A DNA stretch of 64,000 nt from Oegoconia quadripuncta. Lineage: Eukaryota > Arthropoda > Insecta > Lepidoptera > Autostichidae. Under the pieces are notes generated by a model, which saw nothing but the letters and a program-made list of their open reading frames with translations, was not told where the DNA came from and searched no databases. The stretch is from the NCBI GenBank assembly GCA_949316235.1, contig OX438743.1, forward strand, positions 20,829,771 through 20,893,770, written 5' to 3'. Made by a program: the position numbers and the translations under genes. Shown piece after piece: positions 21,131-32,020 of the stretch; position 1 is the first letter of the stretch; each line of letters begins with the position of its first letter.

Positions 21131-22710
21131 GGGAAATTTGTACATCGAAAAACAGGTAGGGTGCACGATACTACCAACTAAAGAAATAATTACAGATAAG
21201 TATGCATAAATATCATCAAAATCGGTTAACAATTGAGGAAGACTTAACATAAAAAAAAATGCAGTTTAATTGGGAACCTCCCTTTTGTTGAAGTCAGTTA
21301 AAACTGAGTTAAATAAGGCAAATGAATTAAATGTAAAAACTCACAACATGAATTACAGTCAAAATTCTACTCAACCCTAAATTCCACCCCCGTTCCCCAA
21401 AAAGGACGAAAAAATACCCAATTTTTTTTTTCATTGTTAAAATCTGACATACGCCGATATGATCACGGAATCGCAACGTATAGTGTAAACAATGAGATGA
21501 AAAGACGAAAATAACAAAATAGAACAAATATCGTTTCTATTTATAGCTATATAATGTTCAGCTTCATACGTAGCATTTGTTACCGAGTGATAAAGCTCAG
21601 ATTCCCATGACGTCCCACGTTCGCGAATTGGATTGAGAGTTATTCTGAAATTTATCGTTACGATTTCGTTTCCATGACGCTATTCTTGATTTTTTTTTAA
21701 ATTCACCTTGAATTACTAAAATTAATTATAGTGTTACTTGTTGTATACAGAGCACTACATGCTACAGCAAACGTGGATTGGATTTTTAAAAGCATTCCGA
21801 AGACATGTCGCCTTCTATGATTGGCTTGGCCTTAGCTTCAGATGACGTCCATTATTCTAGAATCCTCACAGAGTAATTCCGCTATTTTGATAATGTAAAA
21901 AAATGTGATCAAATAGTGTCCAAAGGAAAATAATAGCACAACCGTAGTTTAGAGTTATTCAATATTTTATTAGAATTCAGGCATCACGTGCTACTGCAAT
22001 TCTTACTCCTCATACACAAGTACTGTTTTAGGCGGGGTCTCCTGTATATTGTAACAAAATATACTGAATAAATTATTTTTCCATTTTTCAGTTTTTAGTC
22101 TTTCCAGGGTAAAAAAAAAATATCAATTTATTTTTAACATGACCAAAACATATGAACTTTAATAAGACATTGCTTGATGACTATTGATGTTGTGTTTAAT
22201 GAACGTTTTACATTGTATGTTAAGTATGCAAAAGTATTATTATTATTTGTATACCTAAGTATGGGTAGAATATAGAGCACGGGATTTATTGTAACATCTG
22301 ACAAGTAAAACTACCTATATTCACAAATACAGAATTATTGTAGGTATTGTTACTCTATGTGGCAGTACAAGGTCTAGTTGATTGTGTATTTACCTCACAT
22401 TTATTATTTGTATGTCTCTTCAACATTTACTACTCTTGCCTTGATACTCCGGCCGACTCTCCTAATCCAATTTACCTTCTAATTTATCCCGAAGCGAGCA
22501 CTGCAATTCCTGATCCCTTGCGCGCACGTGATCAGAATAACCCGCCGAAAAACGACAGATGATAAAGGGTTATTATCTAAAATGTCGGGGGACCTTTATT
22601 CGTGCCGACATCACTGCCAGGTGAGAAGGTTGATAATTTGTAGCTGGAAGTGCGATAGAGGTACATATTGCTTTAATTTGTAAAGTAGGTACTTGAATTT
22701 TCGCAGTCTT
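21130..22710. other. Unassigned intergenic DNA
   Basis: No coding similarity is recognised. The ORF at 22347-22562 (71 codons) shows nothing diagnostic. Some GC-richer spots, for example 22480-22560, carry no splice-site pair or motif that I can defend. Confidence 0.35.
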
Positions 22711-22784
22711 ATTACACACTGGCTTTCTGCCCGCGACTTCTTTCTTTCTTTCCTACTTTTTCACCCTTAAATTGTTTCTTTAAT

Positions 22785-22890
22785 TAGTCTGGGGTCCAAG
22801 GTAGCAATATAGTCACGTAGGGTACTGTCCACCTTCAGTAGGCGTCGTGCAGAGTACCACTGTTGATACAGGAGTTACAGTGGGAGGAGA
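22785..22890 (-). repeat. Single copy of the 120-bp repeat unit
   Basis: On the minus strand it parallels the 30077 tandem unit and 47095-47210, with ACTGTAACTCCTGTATCAAC, AGTGGTACTCTGCACGACGC and CTACCTTGGACCCC. It shows that the tandem unit derives from a dispersed element. Confidence 0.65.
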
Positions 22891-23450
22891 GCGGAGGTGG
22901 GATCTGCCCGAGACTTCGTCCGCGTGGAAGATTTCATCAGAATTGTTTCAACAAATAAATTAGCCTATATATTAACCCAGGTCCTAATCGGTCCACCAAC
23001 CAAATGTCATCCAAATCTGTCCAACCGTTTAGGCGTGAAGGGGTAACAAATATACATACATATTTCGGTGAGTGTGCGATGGAATTGCACGATCTTATTC
23101 CACCATCCCCTTTCCATCTTCGGACAACCAGTCGCGGGGAGGGTTTCCATCCATATGTTGTCAACATACCGAACATCCGCACTAAGCGCTTTGTTTCATC
23201 ATTTATAATGCGGACTGCTAAGGTATGGAACTCACTGCCCGCGTCGGTTTTTCCCGACACTTACAACCTTGGGATCTTCAAGTCTAGAGTGAATAGGCAT
23301 TTACTGGGTGCGCGTGATACATCTTCGGCTATATCGTCACTTTCCATAAGGTGAGATTGTAGTCAAACGCGAAACCAGTTTTTTAATAAAAAAAAAAACA
23401 TACATACACACACACACACAAACTTTCGCATTTATAATATTACTTGAGAT
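22890..23450 (-). mobile_element. Helitron/SINE-like repeat split by a LINE
   Basis: The left part (22890-23054) has GCCCGAGACTTCGTCCGCGT and runs to AAATATACATACATA. The right part (23390-23450) resumes ACATACATACACAC and ends CAAACTTTCGCATTTATAAT. The repeated ACATACATA on both sides is the target duplication of the inserted LINE (23055-23390). Confidence 0.6.
23055..23392 (+). pseudogene. LINE ORF2 C-terminus, FGEC family, 5' truncated
   Basis: The translation reads FGECAMELHDLIPPSPFHLR, then MRTAKVWNSLPASVFPDTYN and FKSRVNRHLLG, followed by a poly-A tail. This is the ending of a Jockey/CR1-type reverse transcriptase. Sister copies lie at 33035-33320 and 37993-38380. The flanking duplication ACATACATA shows a normal 5'-truncated insertion. 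Confidence 0.8.
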
Positions 23451-23456
23451 ATACTA

Positions 23457-24790
23457 CTCTGTGTAAAAAGTATCGGGAATATGTCAATAAAAAGACCCGC
23501 GTAAAAGAGGTCGTTCTAATTTTTTTACTGCATGTTGGTAGCACTGTACTGATTTAGCGCGCAAAATTTGAGCGGGATCTGTCATTTAATTTGTTTTAAA
23601 CTACACTTTTTGTTGGTCATAGTTTTGAGTCCTCGGCGATTTTTACAATGGAAAATATTCTTGAACAAAGAGTGTGCCTTAAATTTTGTGTTTCAAATGA
23701 TATTTCATGTGGTGAATCACTAAAAATGTTGCGAAATACCTACGGCGAATCGTGTATATCGAAAACAAGGGCTTATGAATGGTATAAGGCTTTTAAAGAA
23801 GGCCGAGAAGTAGCAGTAGACTTGCCTCGTTCTGGTAGACCTTCAACCGCTACGACCAAAGAAAACATCGACAGAATCTTGATTCTGTCGATGGTCGAAG
23901 AAGCTAGTGCTCGAAAATCGACGTATGAGTCTGAGAGAGTTGGCTAGTGAGGTGAACATATCTTTTAAGTCCGTCCACAACATTCTCATTGACATTTTAG
24001 GCATGAAACGCGTCGCCGCTCGACTAGTTCCAAAAGAGCTCAATTTTGTTCAAAAAGCGCAGCGAAAGCATGTCGCTGAAGACATGGTTTCCCGAGCTTC
24101 TACGGATCCGACCTTTATGAAACGTATAATAACTGGCGACGAGACATGGGTTTATGAGTACGACATGCAAACAAGCCAACAGTCTTCAGAATGGCGTCTC
24201 GAAAACGAGCCGAAACCCAAAAAACCGCGGCAAAGTCGCTCCAAAATCAAGGTGATGCTGACAGTTTTTTTTGACTACCGTGGTGTGGTTCACTCCGAAT
24301 TCCTTCCAGAGGGAGAAACAGTGAATAAAGAATATTATTTAGGCGTCATGAAGCGTTTGCGTGAGAGTATCCGCCGAAAACGTCCAGATTTGTGGCAACA
24401 CAACTCATGGATGCTGCACCATGATAATGCACCATCACACACAGCCATTATAGTGAAAGAGTTTTTAGCGAAAAATTCAACAAAAGTTTTCGACCAAGCA
24501 CCGTATTCACCTGATATGGCTCCGTCTGACTTTTTTTTATTTCCCAAGTTAAAATTACCACTTCGAGGAAAACGTTTTGAGTCGATAGAAGCCATAAAAG
24601 AAAATTCGCTGAATGAGCTAAAGGCCATACCGCAAATAGCCTATGAAAAATGTATGGAAGACTGGGTGAAGCGGTGGAGATGTTGTATTGCAAGCGATGG
24701 GGCCTACTTTGAAGGCGATAAAATAAATTTAGATGAATAATTTGTATTTTTTGTTTTATTGACAAATTCCCGATACTTATTACACTGAAT
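23457..24790 (+). mobile_element. Mariner element, D,D34D, nearly complete
   Basis: The terminal inverted repeats share GTATCGGGAAT-TGTCAATAAAA at 23469-23493 and, reversed, near 24755-24780, with TA at the outer edges. Length is about 1.33 kb, normal for mariner. The transposase (23648-24740) is interrupted by a frameshift. Confidence 0.85.
23648..24740 (+). pseudogene. Mariner transposase with frameshift
   Basis: The enzyme cuts and pastes DNA at TA sites. It starts at the ATG at 23648 with a helix-turn-helix half: LRNTYGESCISKTRAYEWYK and LPRSGRPSTATTKENIDR. After NIDR comes an extra ILILS, then MVEE, and the frame shifts between 23899 and 23907. It resumes as VLENRRMSLRELASEVNIS and runs to the end. 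Catalytic residues are all present: TGDETW (first Asp), HHDNAPSH (second), then APSDFF (third), exactly 34 residues after the second. Apart from the lesion at 23880-23907 the gene is intact, so the damage looks young. Total length of about 360 codons is slightly above the usual 345-350. Confidence 0.88.
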
Positions 24791-25170
24791 TACAATAGTA
24801 TTGTAAGTCTGTGGCAATTATGCCAGTAACAATATACTTTTAACTTCCTACAATATTAAAGGCCATGATTTTTTGGACATGGGTAGAATACATGTCAGTG
24901 ATAGAATAAAAATCTTTTCTAACAAATCGGTAGCTTGCTTTAGATATGGTGTAGGTATACTGTCAGCGAAACCAACGGTTGCGGGTTCGACTCTCGTGAC
25001 GAGTAAATGTTTGTGTGATGAATATGAACATTTATTCCTGAGTCATGGATGTTTATATAAATATTTATGTATGTTTATCCGTTATCTAGTATCCATAGTA
25101 CAAGCTTTGTTTAGTTTGGGACTAGATGATTTGTGTAAGTGTCCGAAATATTTATTTATTTATTTATTTA
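24790..25170 (+). mobile_element. Dispersed repeat joined to SINE family C
   Basis: 24790-24955 contains TTTTAACTTCCTACAATATT and AACAAATCGGTAGCTTGC, repeated at 29775, 30400 and 56885 (plus) and at 25450 and 60540 (minus). From 24957 the SINE C body follows, with CGGTTGCGGGTTCGACTCTC and a (TTTA)n tail. Its A-box part is replaced, so the head is truncated. Confidence 0.65.
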
Positions 25171-25449
25171 GTAATAAAACATAGACTATTAGATTAAAAT
25201 TACAACTTTGAATTTCATTGTGTCCGAGAACATACTTAGAACTCCTGTAACTATTTAAAAAAAAATTGAATGAATTTATGAAAAATTTCACCGAGGGCAA
25301 ACATCACGACTCAATAAACTATCATTAGAAATCTAAAATAGCCATTGATATTTTTTTTGGAAATTGTTTTAGATTATCTCAGCATCTTCTAGAGCAATGA
25401 AGTTCGTTCGTTCTTTATCTAATTTATTATAATTAAGTAATAAGGTTTT

Positions 25450-25930
25450 ATAATTAAGTACCTATACCATACTTAAAGCAAGCTACAGAATTGTTAGAAA
25501 ACATTATTATTCTATTTATTTATTTTTATTTATTTATTTATTTATTTTACTACTGAATTTTATTCTATTACTGAAGGCACCTTATTATTATTATTATCCT
25601 TCTACCAAAAATCAGGAACGTTAAAGTTATAGTTTTTTGTGCACAACTTGACCTCAATCACACCTGATGTTAAATGAAGATGAGGCCGAAGGTGGAAGCG
25701 TATTGACCTCCCAAATATTTGGGGAACTGGCTATCTTATCTCTGACAACCGGAACACAACAATGCTATTAACTTTGCTGTTTGGCGGCAGATTTAGATAA
25801 GATGGTGGTAGCTAGCCAGGCGGACATTTAAAATGCCCTACCACCAACCAAACCGAGTACTAAACATACACCCCGCTGGGGTCGAACCCGCGCCCTCCGA
25901 TTCGTAAACCCTATCTTCGTCGTCGGTTAA
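25450..25930 (-). mobile_element. Dispersed repeat and SINE family A, both minus
   Basis: 25450-25625 is the reverse of the AACAAATCGGTAGC repeat, interrupted by a TTTA microsatellite near 25515-25550. 25633-25916 is a SINE A copy lacking its first about 30 bases. The order suggests successive insertions. Confidence 0.65.
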
Positions 25931-25931
25931 G

Positions 25932-26167
25932 TTAAATAAATAAATATTTCGGGCACTTACACCAATCGTCTGGTCCCAAACTAAGCAAAGCTTGTGCTAT
26001 GGACACTAAATAACGGATAAACTTACATAAATATTTATATAAACATCCATGACTCGGGAGTATATGTTCGTATTCATCATACAAATATTCACCCCTCGCG
26101 GGATAACGAACCCGCAACCGTTGATTTCGATGACAGGGTCACTATCCACTACACCAATCGGTCGTCA
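25932..26167 (-). mobile_element. tRNA-derived SINE, family C
   Basis: The minus-strand head CCGATTGGTGTAGTGGATAG and the B box with ACGGTTGCGGGTTCG are both recognisable. One extra base lies in the B-box region (GGATAACGAACC on the plus strand). Confidence 0.85.
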
Positions 26168-26169
26168 GT

Positions 26170-26698
26170 TGTTCGTAATCAAGAGTTAATGGGATTTACT
26201 CGAATTCAAATTCACCATGTATATGTAACTGAATTTCACTCGTCTGTATCAATAATCGGTGTCCATGTTAAAAAGAGATTGGATTTCAAAAATAGCCAAT
26301 ACCTGCCACAGATATGCCTCTAACAAATCGACAATAGAATAACCATCGACAATAGACTCGATACTCTATTCACAATCGGCATATTCATACCTCACCGTAG
26401 CTAAATAATGAATGAACGTAAAGTTTTATGAATGGGCGAACAAGTGTACCCCATAGTGACTTCTCACAGACGCGCAGGCGTCAGCATTGTAATGTCGTTT
26501 AAAAGTCATAGCGTTCTTGGAAACCATTGTCCGCCATTTTGTCTCTTATCCTCAACTATGAATGGACAATGCACAGGTGGTCATTAAATAACTTTTCTGG
26601 CCTCATTTCCGTTTTGCTTTTTATTCGAATCGCTTCAGTCGGGATTTCAAAGTTGGTCCCATAGCAAAAGTTGTTGATATTGATCATGGGTTCATATT
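26170..26698. other. Unassigned non-repetitive sequence
   Basis: It is notable only for CCGCCATTTTG at 26530-26540, which resembles the YY1/Pho core (GCCAT). No exon could be built around it. Confidence 0.3.
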
Positions 26699-26699
26699 T

Positions 26700-27033
26700 A
26701 ACCGCCTCCGTGGCTCAATGTAAACAACATTGGGTTTACAATTCAGAGGTCGCGGGTTCGATCCCCAGCGGGGTACATGTTTAAGTACTCGGTTTGGTTG
26801 ATGGTAGGGCATTTTAGATTTCCGCCTAGCTAGCTTCCACCATCTTATCTAAATAGCCACCAAGCAGCAACGTTAATAGCATTGTTGTGTTCCCGTTGTA
26901 AGAGCAAAGATAGCCAGTCCCCCAAATGTGTTGGGGTTTCCGGGTCAGTACCCTTCCACCTTCGACCTCATCTTCACTTAACATCAGGTGTGATTGAAGT
27001 CAAGTACGAACACGTCGTGCATAAAAAAAAAAG
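26700..27033 (+). mobile_element. tRNA-derived SINE, family A
   Basis: Complete copy with head, B box and A-rich tail. Small deletions occur in the middle. Confidence 0.9.
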
Positions 27034-27189
27034 GGTACTCTGGCCCCATAATCACAAGTTTTGAAAACAACTAGATGTATAGGTAGTAGTGTCAGTGATA
27101 TTTGTTTAAGTTGTCAATCTGTTATCTGTTTCTGTACTTAAATAAGTAAAATATTAAACTGTGTAACTACAAGAATAACTGACCCATCA

Positions 27190-27330
27190 GCCACTCTCTC
27201 TCTTCTACTTAAGAGCTATGCTCTTGTCGATAGAGTCCTTTCCACAGTTCTCTACATTCCACCTTTTCTTTGATTTCCTCAAACGACACGACATGTACTT
27301 TTTCTTTTACTTCTTCAACCACTACAAAGT
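27190..27330 (-). mobile_element. RTE-like LINE 3' tail, diverged
   Basis: The minus strand matches the last about 130 bases of the 155-3550 element (GACAAGAGCATAGCTCTTAA, then upstream AACGACACGACATG versus ATACGACACGACGT on the plus strand). It has many substitutions. Confidence 0.65.
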
Positions 27331-27496
27331 GAAAAATAAGTTCATCTTAACACTTAATCAATTATGTTCTGTGTTCACTGTCATAATTATTATTATTTCA
27401 AGTATAGGCAAAACTATCTTTCGAAGTCGGCGCTTCGGCGAATTATGAATGTATGTACAAATTACCTGGCTTGTTTAGATACATTCAAATAAGTAA

Positions 27497-27608
27497 CCAA
27501 TTCGCATTGGGCCAGCGTGGTGGACTATGGCCCATACTCGCTCATTATACGAGGGAAGGCCTATATCCCTGCAGTGGGATTTTTACGGGCTGATGATGAT
27601 GATGAAGT
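27497..27608 (+). mobile_element. SINE family D, 3' part
   Basis: CATTGGGCCAGCGTGGTGGA, ATCCCTGCAGTGGGA and an end in (GAT)n. The same tail is at 28738-28775 (plus) and 40091-40215 (minus). Confidence 0.65.
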
Positions 27609-27807
27609 CAACAATTTAATAACCGAATAAGTCAACGATTCGATAAAAAAATTACATTATAGATAAATCTTTTATCAGTTGATCATTCTGTTATTTATGT
27701 CATACACTAAAAGTGCGATAGATTCCATGATGATGAATTAATCATTATTGTTTGATATCTTCGATAGCTCAGTTATGTGACAGAGAAATGCGGAATGCAG
27801 CACTCAC

Positions 27808-28010
27808 CGGTAGCCGGTTCCTGGTCTTCCTGGGGGCCCCCGGGGGTGCATCCACGAGCGGTTCAGGAGAATCCTTCCCTATTGGCACTATCGGATGTTT
27901 TTGTGTCGATTTTGGTATGCCGTATGGCGGATTTGAAATGATTTTTGTATTTAGAATTGGAGCACGGATCACAGACGCACAGTCAGCGCCATATTTTATT
28001 TCGAACTCAT
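27808..28010 (-). CDS. Candidate internal exon of an unidentified gene
   Basis: The minus strand is open and GC-richer than its flanks. It reads GADCASVIRAPILNTK, NPPYGIPKSTQKHPIVPIGK and DSPEPLVDAPPGAPRKTRNR-LP. Directly after the final Pro codon comes GTGAGTG (27807-27801), a strong splice donor. Upstream AG dinucleotides (for example near 28010) could act as acceptor, but none is clear. No domain is recognised; the Pro-rich composition suggests a disordered segment. No matching neighbour exon is seen in this window, so the parent gene would need long introns or lie outside. Confidence 0.35.
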
Positions 28011-28109
28011 TTTGAATTACGCCGCAATATATAATTAATTCAAATAGAAACGAATTTTGAATAGAAAAACACAGGATATCTTCTATATTGGTGCTTTCAA
28101 CAATACCGA

Positions 28110-28430
28110 ACAATTATTAGTAACAAAAATAAACCAAACAAAATAATATCCACCATGACATCGTGCAAGAATATGTAGGTTACATTATAAAAAAAAACGT
28201 ATTAACGGTTAAATTTTAAAATACTTATTTTACCGTTTTAACTGTGACGGGAGGGGAGGACGCTTTAATTTAAAAATTTAAAAGTCATCCGACGAAAACT
28301 AACTTTGGTAACATCAAAGCACGAAATTAATGGACAGTGCGTCCCGCGCGGACAAGCCCCTTGTAAGCTAAACGTGTAAGTATGATTTTTAGAAAATTAA
28401 GTTACTTGCTAAGTTTAGTAGTTAATAAGT
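28110..28430. other. Unassigned; possible splice donor
   Basis: A GC-richer patch (28340-28385) ends in CGTGTAAGTATG, a good donor on the plus strand. There is no accompanying open frame with recognisable content, so it is not called as an exon. Confidence 0.25.
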
Positions 28431-28431
28431 G

Positions 28432-28778
28432 GGAGCATCGGTGGATCAGCGGTTAAAACACGGTAGGTCCGGGTTCGATTCTCAGACAGGCCATGAACCA
28501 ATAAGTTTTTAAATTTAATTTAATTTCTTATGTGCATTTATTCGGTGAAGGAAAACATCGTGAGGAAATGCCTGAGAAATAAAAAGAAACTTCAATGCTC
28601 AGGTTGACTGGAAGAGGACTCTTAAACAGATAAGTCCACCTTTGTACATGACTTATTGTTTATACTCTGTTATATGTAATTTTTTGGTGCAATAAAGAAT
28701 AATAAAAATTCGAAGACATGTGAAGTCCTCAACTCGCATTGGACCAGCGTGGTGGACTATGGCTCATACTCCCTCAAT
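28432..28778 (+). mobile_element. tRNA-derived SINE, family D
   Basis: Head: CATCGGTGGATCAGCGGTTA (A box) and GTCCGGGTTCGATTCTCAGA (B box). The body has GTGCATTTATTCGGTGAAGG. An internal stretch (28610-28700) resembles a LINE tail ending in AATAAAGAATAATAAA. It resumes with TCGCATTGGACCAGCGTGGT. The minus-strand copy is at 40091-40545. Confidence 0.65.
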
Positions 28779-28870
28779 CAATCAATCAATCAAATACGCT
28801 TTATTGTTTAAATAAGGAAGGTACATTTAAATATCTTATATCCCCTCCCTCATTATATGATGGAACTTTA
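28778..28870 (-). mobile_element. LINE 3' tail with (CAAT)n
   Basis: CAATCAATCAATCAATCAAA then TACGCTTTATTGTTTAAATA and AAGGTACATTTAAATATCTT. It is the mirror of 31165-31245, where the same block reads in the other direction. Confidence 0.65.
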
Positions 28871-29190
28871 CATCAAAATCATAGACTTACTAGAAGAAGG
28901 TCGTGGCTTTATGTGTGCATAATATACATGACCTATAAAAAATAACTGCTCCTTATCTGAGCAACCGCATCATAAAGAGCTAATGAACTCACCCACCCAT
29001 GGGAAATTTCCCTGGCAAACAAAACTGTGTCAGCAAAATGTGGACCGAGAATCATATTCACCTGCATATAGGGACGAAAAGATAATAACATATTTTAAAT
29101 GCATCATCCCGTTCCCTAGGGACAAAACGAATTAGGAATTGTACCTTCTGTAAATTAAAAGTTTCCAAAAACGTGGTCATAGGTATAGGT
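28870..29190. other. No recognisable feature
   Basis: Nothing coding or repeated within the window is seen. Confidence 0.35.
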
Positions 29191-29192
29191 TT

Positions 29193-29516
29193 AACCGCCT
29201 CCGTGGCTCAATATAAACAACATTTGTTTACGATTCGGAGGTCGCGGGTTCGATCCCCAGCGGGATACATGTTTAAGTACTCGGTTTGGTTGGTGGTTGA
29301 GCATTTTGAATGTCCGCCTGGTACCATCATATTTAAATTTGCCGCTAAGCAGCAATGTTAATAGCATTGTTGTGTTCCGGTTGTCAGAGATAAGATAGCC
29401 AGTCCTCCAAATGTGTTGAGGTTTCCAGGGTAGTACGCTTCCACCTTCGGCCTCATCTTCACTTAACATCAGGTGTGATTGAGGTCGAGTGCTAACCCGT
29501 TCTGCATAAAAAAAAA
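29193..29516 (+). mobile_element. tRNA-derived SINE, family A
   Basis: Complete but slightly shortened copy: a 3-bp loss in the head and a deletion around GGCTAGCTACC. Confidence 0.9.
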
Positions 29517-29774
29517 GTCTTGAAAAAATAATGGATTGTGTTGTGCAAAATTTATATTTAAAAAAATCTAAAAAAAGTACTTACACATCTCTTCCATGAG
29601 GCCGTTGGGTTGAAGTTAATAAGCATGTTACGAATGCTTTTTAACTGGTACGAACCTGCTACTTTGCAGTAGGGTGCACGTGTTGGTGAAGCCATAGGGA
29701 TGGTAGATCACTGCGAAATTGGCTGAGGGAGGGTGGATTATTAAATTTGTGTTTTTTTATGGGATAAATAGTCC

Positions 29775-29885
29775 AGTAAGAATACACTTTTAACTTCCTA
29801 TAATCTTAAAGGTCGTTTTTGCACATGAATAAAGTACCTCACAGTGATTGAATAGAAATATCCCAACCGATCCGTAGTCACACTA
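29775..29885 (+). repeat. AACAAATCGG-type dispersed repeat
   Basis: TTTTAACTTCCTATAATCTT and TACCTCACAGTGATTGAATA match 24838-24930 and 56884-56990. Confidence 0.55.
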
Positions 29886-30076
29886 AGCCACATGGGTGTG
29901 ACTATGGTTCATTTCATTTATCCGTAGTCACACCACTATAGCCCAACGCACCCTTGACGATAAAGAACAAAAGATAATCAATGTGTTTATATTTTATTAA
30001 TTTTATCGTACACTTTCCAAAAATTGACCTATAGTAATTTCATTGTTAAATTATAATAATAAAATGAAATAATAAA

Positions 30077-30399
30077 ACCAGGCTATCATAACTGACCGAG
30101 AGTCATCTCCACATCAACAGTGGTGCACTGCACGGTGCCTACTGATCCTACGTGACTGTGTTAGCTACCTTAGACTTCACACTAGTTACTGTTGGTACCA
30201 GGCTAACATAACTGACCGAGAGTCACCTCCACATCAACAGTGGTACACTGCACGGTGCCTACTGACCCTACGTGACTGTATTAGCTACCTTAGACTTCAC
30301 ACTAGTTACTGTTGGTACCAAGCTAACATAACTGACCGAGAGTCACCTCCACATCAACAGTAGTACACTGCACGGTGCCTACTGATCCTACGTGACTGT
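30077..30399 (+). repeat. 120-bp tandem array, 2.7 units
   Basis: The units start at 30077, 30197 and 30317, each with ACTGACCGAGAGTCA, CACATCAACAGTGGT and CACGGTGCCTACTGA. Spacing is exactly 120 bp and identity is very high. All frames contain stops. Diverged single copies lie at 22785-22890 and 47095-47215. Confidence 0.9.
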
Positions 30400-31140
30400 T
30401 CTAACAAATCGGTAGCATGCTCTATCCTTCTACAAAAAATCTGGAACTTTAAGATTATACGAAGTTACATTTAAAAATATACGTATTTTTACTGGACTAC
30501 TCTGGAAGCACGTCATACTATAAAAAAGCTTAAACTTGGCGCATGCGTGAATATCACCATAATTATTTTTATAAGCAGGTCACCTCACTATGAAGCTAAC
30601 ACTCATAGATGTCAAATGTGATCTATTAAATTGGCCCTACTTTTTTAAGAGGGCTTAAACCATCCAGTCGCGCCCTCATTGAATAAATTAAAATTTATTT
30701 TTAAAAACAGCATAAATCAAAAATACTGGTCTGATATGAACAAAATGAAGAAACAACACCTAGATTATTCAAAAATTGCTTTATTGTTGTTAATGGTACA
30801 TGATGCTGTATGTTAGGGCAATGAAATCAAATGCACGAGAATTCTCATACCACTTGGAGATGCAAGAGCATATTAATTGCTGAACAATGTTCTATGGGAT
30901 GTCAGCGTTGAGGGCCTCTTGTGTGATTGACGAATCGTGTTTGATAGTTTGGTGGATGCCATAAGAGATTGGCTGCGTCTACAGGAATATTTGCTACTAG
31001 TATGTTAAGGCTCCAGAGTTACGTCGTTCATTTTATCACGTCGGGGTCACTACTTTGGATTACTAATTTTTGGGCAAAAAATGTTTCTAGAGTCTATAGA
31101 GGATAGAGTCCTCTGACTCCAGCCTAAATTAATTGGGTTA
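30400..31140. other. Dispersed-repeat remnant, then unassigned
   Basis: 30400-30500 resembles the reverse of the TTCTACAAAAAATC-AGGAAC repeat (25590, 60595). The rest shows nothing. Confidence 0.35.
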
Positions 31141-31144
31141 TTTC

Positions 31145-31245
31145 AACCAATCAATCAAATCAATCAATTTGTAGTTTCTATAAGATATTTAAATGTACCT
31201 TCCTTATTTAAACAATAAAGCGTATTTGATTGATTGATTGAAATA
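31145..31245 (+). mobile_element. LINE 3' tail with (GATT)n
   Basis: TAAGATATTTAAATGTACCT then AAACAATAAAGCGTATTTGA and (TTGA)n. It is the same family as 28778-28870 in the opposite direction. Confidence 0.65.
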
Positions 31246-31249
31246 AAAT

Positions 31250-31700
31250 ATATCATTGTTATGCAAAGTCACGATGCTCTCTAGTCACTTACACCACTCG
31301 TCAACTTTGCACAATGTCACCCTTACCGCAATTGCAATCGCAAACTATTGCCATTGTGTTTTTTACCAATAAATACATTTATTCCCTTTGCCGTCTCGCC
31401 GGCTTATTTTTTTTTTCGTTGCTTTTTATTCTTAAGCTTTAACAATCCCTTTAGAGTATTGTTTCCTTTCTTCAATTGAGTGGCGGTTGTGTTTCCGGCT
31501 TTGTACTTGTTATTGGCTAATGGGCCTTACAAATGACATTGTGTACATTATATTAGTTTAGATTAGAACCTAATCAAGTTGATGTAATTTAGGATTATTT
31601 TAATGACATAATTGACAATTCTATGGCCCTTGCCAGAAATCATGAGTGGAAATATACCTAGGTTAGGGACACACACTTGCTTCAAATGGGATTGTTCGTA
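31250..31700. other. Unassigned
   Basis: No coding or repeat assignment. It precedes the palindrome at 31733. Confidence 0.3.
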
Positions 31701-31732
31701 TGTCATTTTTAAGAGATGTACAAATCTGATCG

Positions 31733-31779
31733 AATCAACTTTTTTCATCAGATTTGCACATTGATGAAAAAAGTTGATT
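31733..31779. repeat. Perfect 18-bp inverted repeat
   Basis: The arms AATCAACTTTTTTCATCA (31733-31750) and its exact reverse complement (31762-31779) are separated by 11 bases. It lies at the left edge of the LINE fragment. Confidence 0.95.
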
Positions 31780-31985
31780 CCCCAAATTGTGAATGTTGTG
31801 GCAAGGTGGAAGATGTGCAACATCTATTGATGGAATATGTCAGGAACAAGACGCAGAGGGAGACACTAATCAGAAAGCTAAAATTAAACCGATTGGACAT
31901 AGGAAATGTGCAGACTATTTTGTCCTCTCCGACATCTGAGGCAGCTAGGTTACTTTGTCAACTGGTCACTGAACTTTCTGACTAG
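31765..31985 (+). pseudogene. LINE C-terminus, EDVQHLL family
   Basis: NCECCGKVEDVQHLLMEYVR is followed by TQRETLIRKLKLNRLD and SEAARLLCQLVTELSD before the stop. The Cys-x-Cys-Cys...His pattern is the zinc-like tail of LINE ORF2 proteins. The frame is open, but only the last about 70 residues are present. Confidence 0.65.
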
Positions 31986-32020
31986 TGACTCTCATTATCT
32001 TTGTTATTATATATATGTTT

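Noticed and set aside
26520..26560. Promoter call on the basis of CCGCCATTTTG.
   Set aside because: A single YY1/Pho-like core without an initiator or downstream exon is not enough.
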